From: Streptomyces sp. HNM0574
GTDB taxonomy: Bacteria > Actinomycetota > Actinomycetes > Streptomycetales > Streptomycetaceae
Length of the DNA stretch: 64,000 nucleotides
Reading direction: 5' to 3'
Assembly: GCF_012726235.1 (NCBI RefSeq)
Contig: NZ_JAASAH010000001.1
Location: 248,001-312,000 of the forward strand
Both the position numbers and the translations under genes were made by a program. Below the pieces are notes generated by a model. It did no database searches and had not been told where the DNA came from. It saw nothing but the letters and a program-made list of their open reading frames with translations. Positions 1-8,175 of the stretch are shown here, piece by piece; position 1 is the stretch's first letter; each line of letters opens with the position of its first letter.

Positions 1-1
1 C

Positions 2-328
2 GAGACGAACATCCTGCACATGCGGCGGGTGCGGGCCAGGCTGCGCGATCCGGGCGCGTTCGAGATACAGGTCTTCGACGAGACGCCGCGCTTCACCGCG
101 TACATGGTCGACGGGGACGGCCCGGACGGGCTCGCCGTCGTCCAGTCCTATCTGCGCCGGGTGCGCGGGATGGAGGCGCCGGTGCTCGTGCTGCGGGGCG
201 GCGGACGCGATCTCGTCCAGCGGCGCGAGGACCGCGACAAGCCGCAGGACGAGGGCGTGCACGGCCTCTTCGGCACGTACCGCGAGGAGTTCGAGGCCGC
301 CTGGACGGACTCCCGCCCGGTGTCCTGA
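2..328 (+). CDS. C-terminal part of an unidentified protein (5' end outside the window)
   Basis: The frame is open from the first base and ends in TGA at 326-328, so about 108 C-terminal residues are visible. They begin ETNILHMRRVRARL and contain FEIQVFDETPRFTAYMVDGDG. There is no membrane segment or catalytic motif that I can name. The style recalls the C-terminal region of DUF5919-type proteins that follow an HTH domain in some actinomycetes, but this is a weak recollection. An ATG at 20 could be mistaken for the start; the frame continues upstream of it, so a truncated gene is more likely. Confidence 0.6.
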   Translation, partial: ETNILHMRRVRARLRDPGAFEIQVFDETPRFTAYMVDGDGPDGLAVVQSYLRRVRGMEAPVLVLRGGGRDLVQRREDRDKPQDEGVHGLFGTYREEFEAAWTDSRPVS

Positions 329-508
329 CCTCGTACGGGGGTGACGGATGTGTCCCCGTGCGCTGTGCGACCTTGCGGTGCGCCCCCGCGCTCCGCGCCG
401 CCGGTGGTGTCCCCGCGCGGTTCCGGCCGGAATTCGACCCCCCGAGGTGTCCGTCCCGCCCCGAACGGCCCCGTCCGCAACGGCCGTCGCTCTTCTAAGC
501 TGCCTCGT

Positions 509-1036
509 ATGACGACATATGTGGCACTGCTGCGTGGCATCAATGTCGGCGGCAGCAAGAAGGTTCCGATGGCCGAGCTGAGACAGCTGCTCACGGGGCT
601 CGGCTGGACGGGCGTGCGCACGTACCTCCAGAGCGGCAACGCGGTCTTCATCACGGACGACGGCGACCCCGGCCCGTTACTGGAACGCACGCTCGCCGCG
701 CACTTCGGCTTCGAGGTCAGGTGCCTGGTGCTCACCGCCGCGGAGCTGCGCGCCGTGGCCGCGGCCTGCCCGATCCCCGCCGACGAGCTGGATCCGGCCA
801 AGGTGCTCGTCATGTTCCTCGAACAGGCCCCGGAACCGGGCGCGTTGGACGGAGTGGACCGGGAGGCCCACGCGCCGGAGGAGTTCCGTCTCGTCGACCG
901 GGCGGTCTACTGCCACTTCCCCGACGGAATGGGACGCAGCAAGCTCCCCGACGCGCTCGCCGCCGCGCTGCCCGGGACGCTGATGACCGGCCGCAACTGG
1001 CGCACCGTCCGACGGCTGATCGAGCTCACCAGCTGA
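509..1036 (+). CDS. DUF1697 family protein
   Basis: The 175-residue product begins MTTYVALLRGINVGGSKKVP, the N-terminus typical of DUF1697 proteins, with the family's LRGINVGG and YLQSGN segments and a C-terminal TGRNWRTV. Its biochemical role is unknown. I chose the ATG at 509 because the family begins there; the frame stays open upstream to 341 but that part is proline- and arginine-rich and noncoding in character. It is followed by a strong hairpin and converges on the ectoine hydroxylase gene. Confidence 0.85.
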   Translation: MTTYVALLRGINVGGSKKVPMAELRQLLTGLGWTGVRTYLQSGNAVFITDDGDPGPLLERTLAAHFGFEVRCLVLTAAELRAVAAACPIPADELDPAKVLVMFLEQAPEPGALDGVDREAHAPEEFRLVDRAVYCHFPDGMGRSKLPDALAAALPGTLMTGRNWRTVRRLIELTS

Positions 1037-1086
1037 CCGCGCGTGGCGCCGCCGGGCGTCCGTCCGTTCCGGAGCGTCCTCCGGGT

Positions 1087-1125
1087 GCGTGGGACGGCAC
1101 CGGCCGGGGCGGTGCCGTCCCACGC
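1087..1125. terminator. Bidirectional hairpin terminator
   Basis: Perfect 15-bp inverted repeat, GCGTGGGACGGCACC (1087-1101) with its complement at 1111-1125 and a 9-nt loop. It lies between the convergent DUF1697 gene and ectD-like gene and could end both transcripts. Confidence 0.8.
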
Positions 1126-1130
1126 GCCGT

Positions 1131-2030
1131 TCATCGCACGGGGGTGAAGTCGCGGGAGCCGAGGTACTCGGGGCGACGGGCGGGTGCGGCGAAGGGCTCC
1201 ACCGTCGTGTTGTGCACGCTGTTGAAGACGATGAAGGCGTTGCACCGGGGGAAGGGCGTGATGTTGTCGCTGCTGCCGTGCATGCAGTTGGAGTCGAACA
1301 TGACGGCAGAGCCAGCGGCGCCCGTGCAGAGCCGGATGCCCTGCTCCCCGGCGAAGCGGGCCACCGCCGCGTCGGAGGGCAGTCCCGCGCCCTGGTTCTG
1401 GAGCGAGGTCTTGTAGTTGTCCTCGGGGGTCGCGCCCGCGCAGCCCAGGAAGGTCTTGTGCGAGCCCGGCATGATCATGAGGCTGCCGTTGGTGTCCTCG
1501 TTGTCCGTCAGCGCGAGGGAGAGGGACAGCGTCCGGGGCGCGGGGAGCCCGTCCTCGGCGTGCCAGGTCTCGAAGTCGGAGTGCCAGTACCAGCCGGAGG
1601 CGCCGAACCCGGGCTTCATGTTGACCCGGAACTGGTGGAGGTAGACCTCGGAGCCCAGCACCTGCCGTGCGCGGTCCACCACGCGCGGGTCCCGCACCAG
1701 GTCGTCGAAGACGGCGCTGACCTTGTGCGGCTCGAAGATGCTCTTCACGGCGTCCGACTCCGGTTCGACGACGGCGCGGCCGTCGGCCCGCAGCCCCGGA
1801 TCGGCGGCGAGCCGGGCCAACTCCCGGCGGCAGTCCGTCACTTCCGCGGGTGTGAGCAGCGCGTCGACGCAGAGGAAGCCCTCGCGCTCGTAGCGGGCCA
1901 GGTCCGCGGCGCCGACGGGGCCCGGAGCGCCGGGTTCCGACCACACCACCGGGTCGGTGCGGGGCATCACCACCTCGGACGATCCGCGCGTCGGATAGCG
2001 GTCGGTGAGGTGCTCGTTGACGGAGGTCAC
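1131..2030 (-). CDS. ectD: Ectoine hydroxylase (EctD), phytanoyl-CoA dioxygenase family
   Basis: A 299-residue Fe(II)/2-oxoglutarate dioxygenase expected to convert ectoine to 5-hydroxyectoine in the cytoplasm. It carries the EctD signature almost intact: QFRVNMKPGFGASGWYWHSDFETWH around residues 133-157 (split here only by description), then EDGLPAPR, LTDNEDTNGSLM and PGSHKTF. The iron ligands are His150, Asp152 (WHSD) and His251 (CMHGSSDN). The GTG start at 2030 follows GAGGAG at a good distance; a longer reading to 2213 adds unrelated sequence. Usual EctD length is about 290-310. Oddly, no ectA, ectB or ectC lies beside it, so the substrate must be made elsewhere in the genome or taken up. 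Confidence 0.88.
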   Translation of the reverse strand: MTSVNEHLTDRYPTRGSSEVVMPRTDPVVWSEPGAPGPVGAADLARYEREGFLCVDALLTPAEVTDCRRELARLAADPGLRADGRAVVEPESDAVKSIFEPHKVSAVFDDLVRDPRVVDRARQVLGSEVYLHQFRVNMKPGFGASGWYWHSDFETWHAEDGLPAPRTLSLSLALTDNEDTNGSLMIMPGSHKTFLGCAGATPEDNYKTSLQNQGAGLPSDAAVARFAGEQGIRLCTGAAGSAVMFDSNCMHGSSDNITPFPRCNAFIVFNSVHNTTVEPFAAPARRPEYLGSRDFTPVR

Positions 2031-2186
2031 GGAATCACTCCTCGACACGGGGCCGGAAATTCGGTGCTGCGAGTATCCACCAGAGAAGCGGGCCGGCACC
2101 CGCATCACCGCGCGGGACGGGGCCGGACCGGCCACTGATCCGCCGGGGAATTCGTGTCCGGTGCGCGGGACGGAATCGTGAACGCG

Positions 2187-2216
2187 TTGACGCCGTACGG
2201 CATTTGCTGGCATGCT
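2187..2216 (+). promoter_or_regulatory. Candidate promoter for the sulfonate-operon leader
   Basis: TTGACG at 2187-2192 resembles a -35 box. CATGCT at 2211-2216, 18 bp downstream, could be a weak -10. Transcription would begin close to the GTG at 2224, giving a leaderless leader-peptide mRNA. This is inference from spacing only. Confidence 0.4.
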
Positions 2217-2223
2217 CGTCCGT

Positions 2224-2307
2224 GTGAATCAGTCTGCGAATCTTGTTGTGCGACTGCATGTCGATCTGCGACAGCACGCCAGCGCCATCTGTGCCGCCGG
2301 CCACTGA
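2224..2307 (+). CDS. Putative 27-aa cysteine leader peptide of the sulfonate operon
   Basis: A short frame starting GTG AAT CAG and ending at TGA 2305-2307 encodes 27 residues. They include RLHVDLRQ followed by SAIC near the end. The pattern RxHVDLxRxxSAIC is the hallmark of short actinomycete peptides annotated as putative leader peptides beside sulfur genes. The same pattern occurs at 23723-23806 before the sulfite reductase gene, and both peptides are 27 residues long. No ribosome binding site is visible; a leaderless GTG at 2224 fits the promoter spacing, and an in-frame ATG at 2212 (31 residues) is the alternative. It lies 286 bp before the binding-protein gene. The inferred role is to sense cysteine supply by ribosome stalling at the late Cys codon. 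Confidence 0.65.
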   Translation: MNQSANLVVRLHVDLRQHASAICAAGH

Positions 2308-2398
2308 GTCGTGCCCGCGCGCCGTCACCGGCTGATTTCTCACCGCTCCTGACTCCACCCGCAGCATTCCGGCCGTTCAGCGGCTGACGAGCGGGCGT

Positions 2399-2452
2399 GG
2401 GCACCGGCTTTCCCCTCCGGGTGCCGCCGTTCTCCCGATGAACGCGGCACCC
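2399..2452 (+). promoter_or_regulatory. Possible attenuator with alternative hairpins
   Basis: Three segments can pair in exclusive ways. GGCACC at 2400-2405 can pair with GGTGCC at 2420-2425. Alternatively GGGTGCCGC at 2419-2427 can pair with GCGGCACCC at 2444-2452, and this second hairpin is followed by a pyrimidine-rich run with TTT. Placed between the leader peptide and the sulfonate operon, this looks like an antiterminator/terminator switch. The leader stop codon is about 90 nt upstream, so coupling is not proven by distance. The rest of 2308-2593 shows no gene. Confidence 0.4.
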
Positions 2453-2593
2453 CGGTTTCCCCTGCCGTTTCCCGTCAATTCCCGGATTTCTCCGCGCCGT
2501 TCCCGTCCGCATTTCCGACGCTCCGTCCAGTGACGTGCCGAGCGTTCTCCGCGGCTGCCCGGGCGCGATTCCGCATACCCACGGAGCATTCCC

Positions 2594-3613
2594 GTGCGCA
2601 GCACTTCCCGACGAGATTTCCTCGTCCTGCTCGGCGCCGCGGCCGGTACGGCCGGCTGCGGCTCCGCCCTGGGCGGCGGCCCCAGGCCCACCTCCACCCT
2701 CCGGTACCAGGGCTGGGCCGGAGTCGTCACACCGGCCGAACTCGCCGAGGACCTGGGCTACCTGGGCGGCGTCACCCTCCAGTGGGTCGGCAACACCACC
2801 AGCGGCCCCCAGGACATCCAGTCGGCCGCCACCGGGGAGGTCGACTTCGGCGGGGCCTTCAACGGGGCCGTCGTGCGGATGGCCGCGGCCAAGGCCCCCG
2901 TGAAGGCCGTCATCAGCTACTACGGCACCGACGAGGAGCGCTACACCGGCTTCTACGTACGGGAGGACTCCGCCGTACGGGAGCCGCGCGACCTGATCGG
3001 CAAGAAGGTCGCCATGAACACCCTGGGCGGCCACTCCCAGGCGATGCTGGACACCTATCTGCGCAGACACGGTCTGGAACCGTCGCAGATCGATCAGGTC
3101 CAGCAGGTCGCGGTGCCGCCGGTGAACATCGAACAGTCCCTCAGGAAGGGGCAGATCGATGTCGCCGCACTCAGCGACATCACCCGGGACAAGCTGCTGG
3201 AGCGCGGCGGCGTCCGCGAACTCTTCAACGATCACGACATGCTGGGCAGCTTCAGCGCCGGCACCTACGTCATGGCCGACCGCTTCCTGGAGCTCAACCC
3301 GGAGACCTCCCGCACCTTCGTCACCGGCGTGGCACGGGCCCTGGAATGGGCGCGCGCGAGACCCCGCGAGGAGGTGATCGACCGGATGGTGCGCGTGGTC
3401 CGGCGCCGCAAGCGGAACGAGGACGCCGACCCGCTGCGCTACTTCCTCTCCTACGGCGTCGCCGGCACCGGCGGCCGTATCGCGGAGAAAGAGCTCACCG
3501 TCTGGGCCGACTGGCTCGCGGAACGCGGCGACATCAACCGTGACCGGTTCTCCGTCCGGGACATCTACACCAACGCCTACAACCGCTACCGGGCAGGGAG
3601 CCGAGCCGCATGA
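2594..3613 (+). CDS. Sulfonate/taurine-type ABC transporter substrate-binding lipoprotein
   Basis: A 339-residue periplasmic-type binding protein of the SsuA/TauA/NMT1 group. The N-terminus has RRDFLVLLGAAAGTAGC, a twin-arginine-like export signal ending in a lipobox cysteine, so the mature protein should be a membrane-anchored lipoprotein. Later segments such as WVGNTTSGPQDIQSAATGEVDFGG and KKVAMNTLGGHSQAMLDTYL fit the family. GTG at 2594 follows GGAG. It is the first gene of a transporter operon and overlaps the ATPase gene by 4 nt. The substrate is inferred from the TauD-type dioxygenase downstream: an aliphatic sulfonate, taurine or a sulfate ester. Nitrate is less likely in this context. 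Confidence 0.85.
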   Translation: MRSTSRRDFLVLLGAAAGTAGCGSALGGGPRPTSTLRYQGWAGVVTPAELAEDLGYLGGVTLQWVGNTTSGPQDIQSAATGEVDFGGAFNGAVVRMAAAKAPVKAVISYYGTDEERYTGFYVREDSAVREPRDLIGKKVAMNTLGGHSQAMLDTYLRRHGLEPSQIDQVQQVAVPPVNIEQSLRKGQIDVAALSDITRDKLLERGGVRELFNDHDMLGSFSAGTYVMADRFLELNPETSRTFVTGVARALEWARARPREEVIDRMVRVVRRRKRNEDADPLRYFLSYGVAGTGGRIAEKELTVWADWLAERGDINRDRFSVRDIYTNAYNRYRAGSRAA

Positions 3614-4518
3614 CAGCGACGACAGAGGCGAGAGAGCGCACCGGAATCCGGCTGGAGGGCGTCGGCAAGACCTTTCCACCGCCCTCCGCGGCGTCCGGAG
3701 CACCGGGCCTGCGGCGGCTGCTGAGGCGCGGACGGGCGGGGCACGGCGGCGCGGAGGGGCGGAAACCGTCGCGGGTGACGGCGCTCACGGACATCGATCT
3801 GGACATCCCGGCGGGCGAGTTCACCGTCGTCGTCGGGCCGAGCGGCTGCGGGAAGTCCACCCTGCTCGACCTCCTCGGCGGGCTCAGCACCCCCACCTCG
3901 GGCCGCATCCTGCTCGACGGCCGGCCGGTCACCGGGCCCGGACTCGACCGGGGCATCGTCTTCCAGCAGTACGCGCTGCTGCCGTGGCGCACCGCCCTGG
4001 GCAACGTCGAGTTCGGCCTGGAGGCCACCGGCGTCCCGCGTGCGGAACGTACCGAACGTGCCATGGACGTGCTGGAGCTGGTCGGACTGTCCGGCTTCGA
4101 GGACCGGCACCCGCACGAGCTGTCCGGCGGTATGCGGCAGCGGGTCGCCATCGCCCGGAGCCTCGCCTACGACCCCGAAGTGCTGCTCATGGACGAGCCG
4201 TTCGCGGCGCTGGACGCGCAGACCCGCGAGTCGCTCCAGGAGGAGCTGCTGCGCATCTGGGAGCGCACCGGAAAGACCGTCGTCTTCATCACGCACGGCA
4301 TCGACGAGGCGGTGCTCCTCGGTCAGCGCGTCGCCGTCCTCACCTCCCGCCCGGGGCGCCTCAAGGACGTCGTCACCGTCGGCCTGGGCAGCCGGACGGA
4401 CGGCGGGGACGTGCGCTCCAGCGCGGAGTTCGCACGTCAGCGGCACCGGGTGTGGGAGCTGCTGCACGACGAGATCGCCACCGCGCACCGCCAGGAGAGG
4501 GAGCCGGAAACCCGATGA
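3610..4518 (+). CDS. Sulfonate-type ABC transporter ATP-binding protein
   Basis: A 302-residue ABC ATPase of the SsuB/TauB class that powers import. Walker A is GPSGCGKST, the Q-loop region is VFQQYALLPW, the signature is LSGGMRQRVAIARSL, and Walker B is VLLMDEPFAALD; the switch His is in FITHGIDEA. Compared with typical SsuB proteins it has a longer N-terminal stretch (about residues 20-55, rich in Gly and Arg) between the first beta strand and the rest of the domain. The ATG overlaps the binding-protein stop codon (ATGA), which indicates translational coupling. Confidence 0.9.
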   Translation: MTATTEARERTGIRLEGVGKTFPPPSAASGAPGLRRLLRRGRAGHGGAEGRKPSRVTALTDIDLDIPAGEFTVVVGPSGCGKSTLLDLLGGLSTPTSGRILLDGRPVTGPGLDRGIVFQQYALLPWRTALGNVEFGLEATGVPRAERTERAMDVLELVGLSGFEDRHPHELSGGMRQRVAIARSLAYDPEVLLMDEPFAALDAQTRESLQEELLRIWERTGKTVVFITHGIDEAVLLGQRVAVLTSRPGRLKDVVTVGLGSRTDGGDVRSSAEFARQRHRVWELLHDEIATAHRQEREPETR

Positions 4519-5417
4519 CCGCCACCACCCGGAGCCGAACCGACGCTCCCCGCACCGCCGTTGACCCTCCTCGTCCCCCGCGCGCCGCCACCGCTCCTCT
4601 CCCCGGAGCGGAACGGCCCACCCTTCCTGCCACCCCGCTGTTCGCCGGTCTGTCCGGCGTGCTGCGGGCCGGGCTCACGCGGTCCGCCGCGGTGCTCGTG
4701 CTGCTCGCCGTGTGGGAGCTGGCACCGAGGCTCGCGCTGGTGGACCGTACGTTCCTGCCGCCGGTGTCCGAGGTGGCCGTCGCCTGGTGGGAACTCCTCC
4801 TCGACGGGCAGCTGCTGGAGGACACCGGCGCCAGCCTCGGCCGGTCGCTCACCGGTTTCGTGCTCGCCGTGCTCCTCGCCGTCCCGCTCGGGCTGCTGAT
4901 CGGCTGGTACCGGCGCGCGGCCGACCTGCTCTCGCCCGTGCTGGAGATCTTCCGGAACACGGCGGCGCTGGCGCTGCTCCCGGTGTTCGTGCTGCTGCTC
5001 GGCATCGGTGAGACGTCGAAGGTGTCCATCGTGCTCTTCGCCTGCACCTGGCCCGTCCTGCTGAACACCATCAGTGCCGTGCGGAGCGTCGATCCGACGC
5101 TGCTCAGGCTGGCGGCCTCCATGGACCTGCCGCCGCTGCGGCTGTTCCAGAAGGTGATCCTGCCGGCCTCGGTGCCCACGGTCTTCACGGGCATCCGGCT
5201 GGCGGGCTCCTCGGCCGTCCTGGTGCTCGTCGCGGCCGAAATGGTGGGCTCCAAGGCCGGGTTGGGCTTCCTGATCAACAACTCGCAGTTCAACTTCGCC
5301 ATCCCGCAGATGTACGCCGGGATCGTCACCATCTCCGCCGTCGGACTCGCCTTCAACCAGCTCCTCGTGGCCCTGGAACGCCGGTTCACCGCCGGCCGCC
5401 CCGAGGCACGGGGCTGA
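4515..5417 (+). CDS. Sulfonate-type ABC transporter permease
   Basis: A 300-residue inner-membrane permease of the SsuC/TauC family with about six hydrophobic segments, beginning near VLVLLAVWELAPRLAL. The ATPase-coupling loop reads AASMDLPPLRLFQKVILPASVPTVFTGIRLA, with the conserved LPAS..P..TG..L pattern. The start at 4515 overlaps the ATPase gene by 4 nt. The first 45 residues are Pro/Arg/Ala rich and presumably cytoplasmic. With the two upstream genes it forms a complete importer. Confidence 0.9.
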   Translation: MTATTRSRTDAPRTAVDPPRPPRAATAPLPGAERPTLPATPLFAGLSGVLRAGLTRSAAVLVLLAVWELAPRLALVDRTFLPPVSEVAVAWWELLLDGQLLEDTGASLGRSLTGFVLAVLLAVPLGLLIGWYRRAADLLSPVLEIFRNTAALALLPVFVLLLGIGETSKVSIVLFACTWPVLLNTISAVRSVDPTLLRLAASMDLPPLRLFQKVILPASVPTVFTGIRLAGSSAVLVLVAAEMVGSKAGLGFLINNSQFNFAIPQMYAGIVTISAVGLAFNQLLVALERRFTAGRPEARG

Positions 5418-5462
5418 CGCCCCACTGTCCGTACCTCCCGCACCTCCCGAGAGGAACACGTC

Positions 5463-6365
5463 ATGACCAGTACCGCCTTCGACGTCCGCCGTGTCGGTGG
5501 CCGGATCGGTGCCGAGATCCTCGGCGTCGACCTGTCCGCCGAACTGGACACCGCCCTCGTCGCCGAACTGAACACCGCCCTGCTGGAGCACAAGGCGCTC
5601 TTCTTCCGCGGCCGGCACCTCCGGGACGAGGACCAGCTGCGGTTCGCCTCCCTCTTCGGCGAACTGACAGCGGCCCACCCCACCGTCCCCTCCGTGGAGG
5701 GACAGCCGCAGATCCTGCCCGTGGACGGCGGCGAGGGCATCCGGGCCAACCGCTGGCACACCGACGTCACCTTCGTGCGGACCCCGCCCAAGGCGAGCAC
5801 CCTGCGCGGCCTCGTCGTCCCGCCGTACGGGGGCGACACGCTCATCGCCAACACGGCGGCCGCCTACGCCGACCTGCCCGAGCCGCTGCGGGAGTTCGCG
5901 GACCGGCTGTGGGCCGTCCACACCAATACGCACGACTACGCGGAGCCGAAGACGGAGGCCGCCGCCGAGCACCGCAGGGTGTTCACCTCCAGGAAGTGGG
6001 AGACCGCCCACCCGGTGGTCCGCGTGCACCCGGAGAGCGGTGAACGGGGCCTGTTCATCGGCGGGTTCGCGCAGCGGATCGTGGGGCTGGGCGCCGAGGA
6101 GTCCCGGGACGTGCTGCGCATCCTCCAGGCGTACGTCACCCGCCCCGAGAACATCGTGCGGTGGAGCTGGGAGCCCGGCGACCTGGTGCTCTTCGACAAC
6201 CGCAGCACCCAGCACTACGCGCCCGACGACTACGGCGACCTGCCGCGCCGCCTGCACCGGGTGACCGTCGCCGGTGACGTGCCCGTCGGCGTCGACGGCG
6301 GGCGCAGCCGCATCGTGGAGGGCGACGCGGCGTCCCACTACACGCCCGCGCCCGCCGCCGCCTGA
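5463..6365 (+). CDS. TauD/AtsK-type 2-oxoglutarate dioxygenase
   Basis: A 300-residue non-haem Fe(II)/2-oxoglutarate dioxygenase of the TauD family, predicted to cleave a sulfonate or alkyl sulfate and release sulfite or sulfate inside the cell. The metal triad is His99 and Asp101 in RWHTDVTF plus His251 in STQHYAP. The Arg in PRRLHRVTV is the likely 2-oxoglutarate ligand. GTFGG-like features and the total length match TauD and AtsK. It starts 45 nt after the permease stop with GAGAGG ahead of the ATG. Its neighbours make it the desulfonating step after uptake; taurine versus other sulfonates or sulfate esters cannot be told apart from sequence alone. Confidence 0.88.
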   Translation: MTSTAFDVRRVGGRIGAEILGVDLSAELDTALVAELNTALLEHKALFFRGRHLRDEDQLRFASLFGELTAAHPTVPSVEGQPQILPVDGGEGIRANRWHTDVTFVRTPPKASTLRGLVVPPYGGDTLIANTAAAYADLPEPLREFADRLWAVHTNTHDYAEPKTEAAAEHRRVFTSRKWETAHPVVRVHPESGERGLFIGGFAQRIVGLGAEESRDVLRILQAYVTRPENIVRWSWEPGDLVLFDNRSTQHYAPDDYGDLPRRLHRVTVAGDVPVGVDGGRSRIVEGDAASHYTPAPAAA

Positions 6366-6471
6366 GCCGGGCCGGCCCGTGCACCACGGGCGCGGCGGCC
6401 CCCACACGCACCACCGCCGCGCCCGTTCCCGCCCCGCATCCCACGTCCCACAACCCCGAGGAGAGTCCCCC

Positions 6472-7065
6472 ATGTCCGCACTTCCCGCAGCCGACGGCCG
6501 CCACCTCAGCGTCGTCCCCGGCGTCCGCTCCGCCCAGGCCCCCGCGCAGGGACGGCCGGACGGTGACGCCGCGCCGTCCTCGCCCGCGCCGCTGGTCGGC
6601 TATGTCGTCCTGGTGCCGGAGGGCACCGATCCCGCCGAACTCCTCGCCACCCAGGGCCTGCGCGCCGAGGTCCGCCCGCTGCTCCAGCCCGGCGAGGGCC
6701 CCGCCGCCCCGGCAGGGCGTCCCGCCGCCGTGACCACCGACGCCGGTCCGGTACCCGATCCGGCCGGGCCGCCGGGCGGCCTGCGGGTCGACCCCGTGCG
6801 GCACACCGCCGAGGTGGACGGTGCGCAACTGGACCTGACCTACCTGGAGTTCGAGCTGCTGGCCCACTTCGTCGCCCACCCGCAGCGCGTGCACACGCGG
6901 GACCATCTCGTCGCCACGCTCTGGGGCTACAGCCACATCGGCGACGGGCGCACCGTGGACGTCCACATCGCCCGGCTGCGGCGCAAGCTGGGGCCCGGAC
7001 ACCGCGACAGCATCGTCACCGTCCGCCGCGTCGGCTACAAGTACGTGCCGAGGACGGCCGAGTGA
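6472..7065 (+). CDS. OmpR/PhoB-type winged-helix protein without receiver domain
   Basis: A 197-residue protein. Residues 1-100 are low-complexity Ala/Pro/Gly sequence with one recognisable strand-like segment, LVGYVVLVPEG. Residues about 103-195 are a trans_reg_C winged helix: LDLTYLEFELLAHFV, HTRDHLVATLWGYSHIGDGRTVDVHIARLRRKLG and VTVRRVGYKY. There is no phosphorylatable receiver domain, so it cannot act as a standard two-component regulator. It lies about 100 bp after the dioxygenase gene in the same direction and ends at a strong terminator. Control of the sulfonate operon is a reasonable inference but is not shown. Confidence 0.85.
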   Translation: MSALPAADGRHLSVVPGVRSAQAPAQGRPDGDAAPSSPAPLVGYVVLVPEGTDPAELLATQGLRAEVRPLLQPGEGPAAPAGRPAAVTTDAGPVPDPAGPPGGLRVDPVRHTAEVDGAQLDLTYLEFELLAHFVAHPQRVHTRDHLVATLWGYSHIGDGRTVDVHIARLRRKLGPGHRDSIVTVRRVGYKYVPRTAE

Positions 7066-7117
7066 GCCCCGGGGACTGTCCCCGCCCCGCCTGTCCGCCC
7101 GACGTCCCCACGGCACA

Positions 7118-7160
7118 CGGCTCGGCCCGTCACCGAAGACTCCGGTGACGGGCCGAGCCG
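7118..7160. terminator. Bidirectional hairpin terminator
   Basis: Perfect 18-bp arms, CGGCTCGGCCCGTCACCG at 7118-7135 and its complement at 7143-7160, with a 7-nt loop and a following TTT. It separates the winged-helix gene from the convergent epimerase gene. Confidence 0.88.
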
Positions 7161-7179
7161 TTTCGCTGCCGCCGGTCGG

Positions 7180-8175
7180 TCAGACCTGGTACCGCTGGGC
7201 GGCCGGGCGCCCGGTGACGTGCTCGGCGATCCAGCGCGAGGTCTCCGTCAGGCCGTCCCGGAGGGACATCTCCGGCCGCCAGCCGGAGAGTTCACGCGCG
7301 AGCCCGTTGTCCGAGAGCAGCCGCTCCACCTCGCTGCCGGCGGGCCGCAGCCTGGAGGTGTCGGTGACGATCCGCGCGGCGCTCCCGGTGATCTCGGTCA
7401 GGAGGGCGGCCAGGTCGCCGATGGAGATCTCCTCACCGGTGCCGAGGTTGACGGTACGGCCCACCGCGGCGGGGGCCTCGGCCAGCGCGAGGAACCCGGC
7501 CGCGGTGTCCGTGACGTAGGTGAAGTCCCGGGTGGGGGACGTCGAGCCGAGCCGTATCTCCTCGGCGCCCGCGTGCAGTTGGCGCAGGATCGCGGGGATG
7601 ACGGCGCGTGCGGACTGGCGCGGACCGTAGGTGTTGAACGGGCGCACGACCGTCACCGGCAGCTCGAAGGCGTGCCAGTACGACAGCGCCATCATGTCCG
7701 CGCCGATCTTGGAGGCCGAGTACGGCGACTGCGGCTGGAGCGGGTGCGACTCGGAGATGGGCGCGGTGCGCGCGGTGCCGTACACCTCGCTGGTGGAGGT
7801 GTGCACCAGCCGGCCGACGGCGTGCCGCCGGCAGGCGGCGGCCACATGGTGCGTCCCGACCACGTTCGTCGCCACGTACGACTCGGGGGCGCGGTAGCTG
7901 TACGGGATGCCGATCAGCGCCGCCAGATGGAACACCGTGTCGCAGCCCGCGACGGCCTCGTCTACCACGCCCGCGTCCCGCACGTCGCCCGTGACGGCCT
8001 CCACCGTGCCGCTCTCCAGATGGTGGGCCAGAAAGCCGCGTTCCGCGTACGGCTTGTAGTGCGACAGGGCGCGGACGCGTGCACCGCGCCCGACGAGCAG
8101 GTCGACGAGTGCGCTGCCGATGAAGCCCTCGGCTCCGGTGACGAGAACCTTCCGGTTCTTCCAGTGGCCGTTCAT
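7180..8175 (-). CDS. NAD-dependent sugar epimerase/dehydratase (extended SDR)
   Basis: A 331-residue extended short-chain dehydrogenase acting on nucleotide sugars. The Rossmann motif is VTGAEGFIGSAL near residue 12, and the catalytic pair is YSASK in SPYSASKIGAD with TSTSEVYG upstream. VVRPFNTYGPRQ and DFTYVTDTAAGF are typical of UDP-glucose 4-epimerase and GDP-mannose dehydratase relatives; the exact sugar cannot be read. ATG at 8175 follows AAGGAG and overlaps the MurG-like gene by 4 nt, so the two are co-translated. The pairing suggests that it supplies or modifies a sugar used by the glycosyltransferase. Confidence 0.88.
   Translation of the reverse strand: MNGHWKNRKVLVTGAEGFIGSALVDLLVGRGARVRALSHYKPYAERGFLAHHLESGTVEAVTGDVRDAGVVDEAVAGCDTVFHLAALIGIPYSYRAPESYVATNVVGTHHVAAACRRHAVGRLVHTSTSEVYGTARTAPISESHPLQPQSPYSASKIGADMMALSYWHAFELPVTVVRPFNTYGPRQSARAVIPAILRQLHAGAEEIRLGSTSPTRDFTYVTDTAAGFLALAEAPAAVGRTVNLGTGEEISIGDLAALLTEITGSAARIVTDTSRLRPAGSEVERLLSDNGLARELSGWRPEMSLRDGLTETSRWIAEHVTGRPAAQRYQV

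Noticed and set aside
3540..4514. Long plus-strand frame running through the ABC ATPase gene into the permease
   Set aside because: The upstream part is a shadow of the ATPase gene in another frame; the permease begins at the ATG at 4515 that overlaps the ATPase stop.
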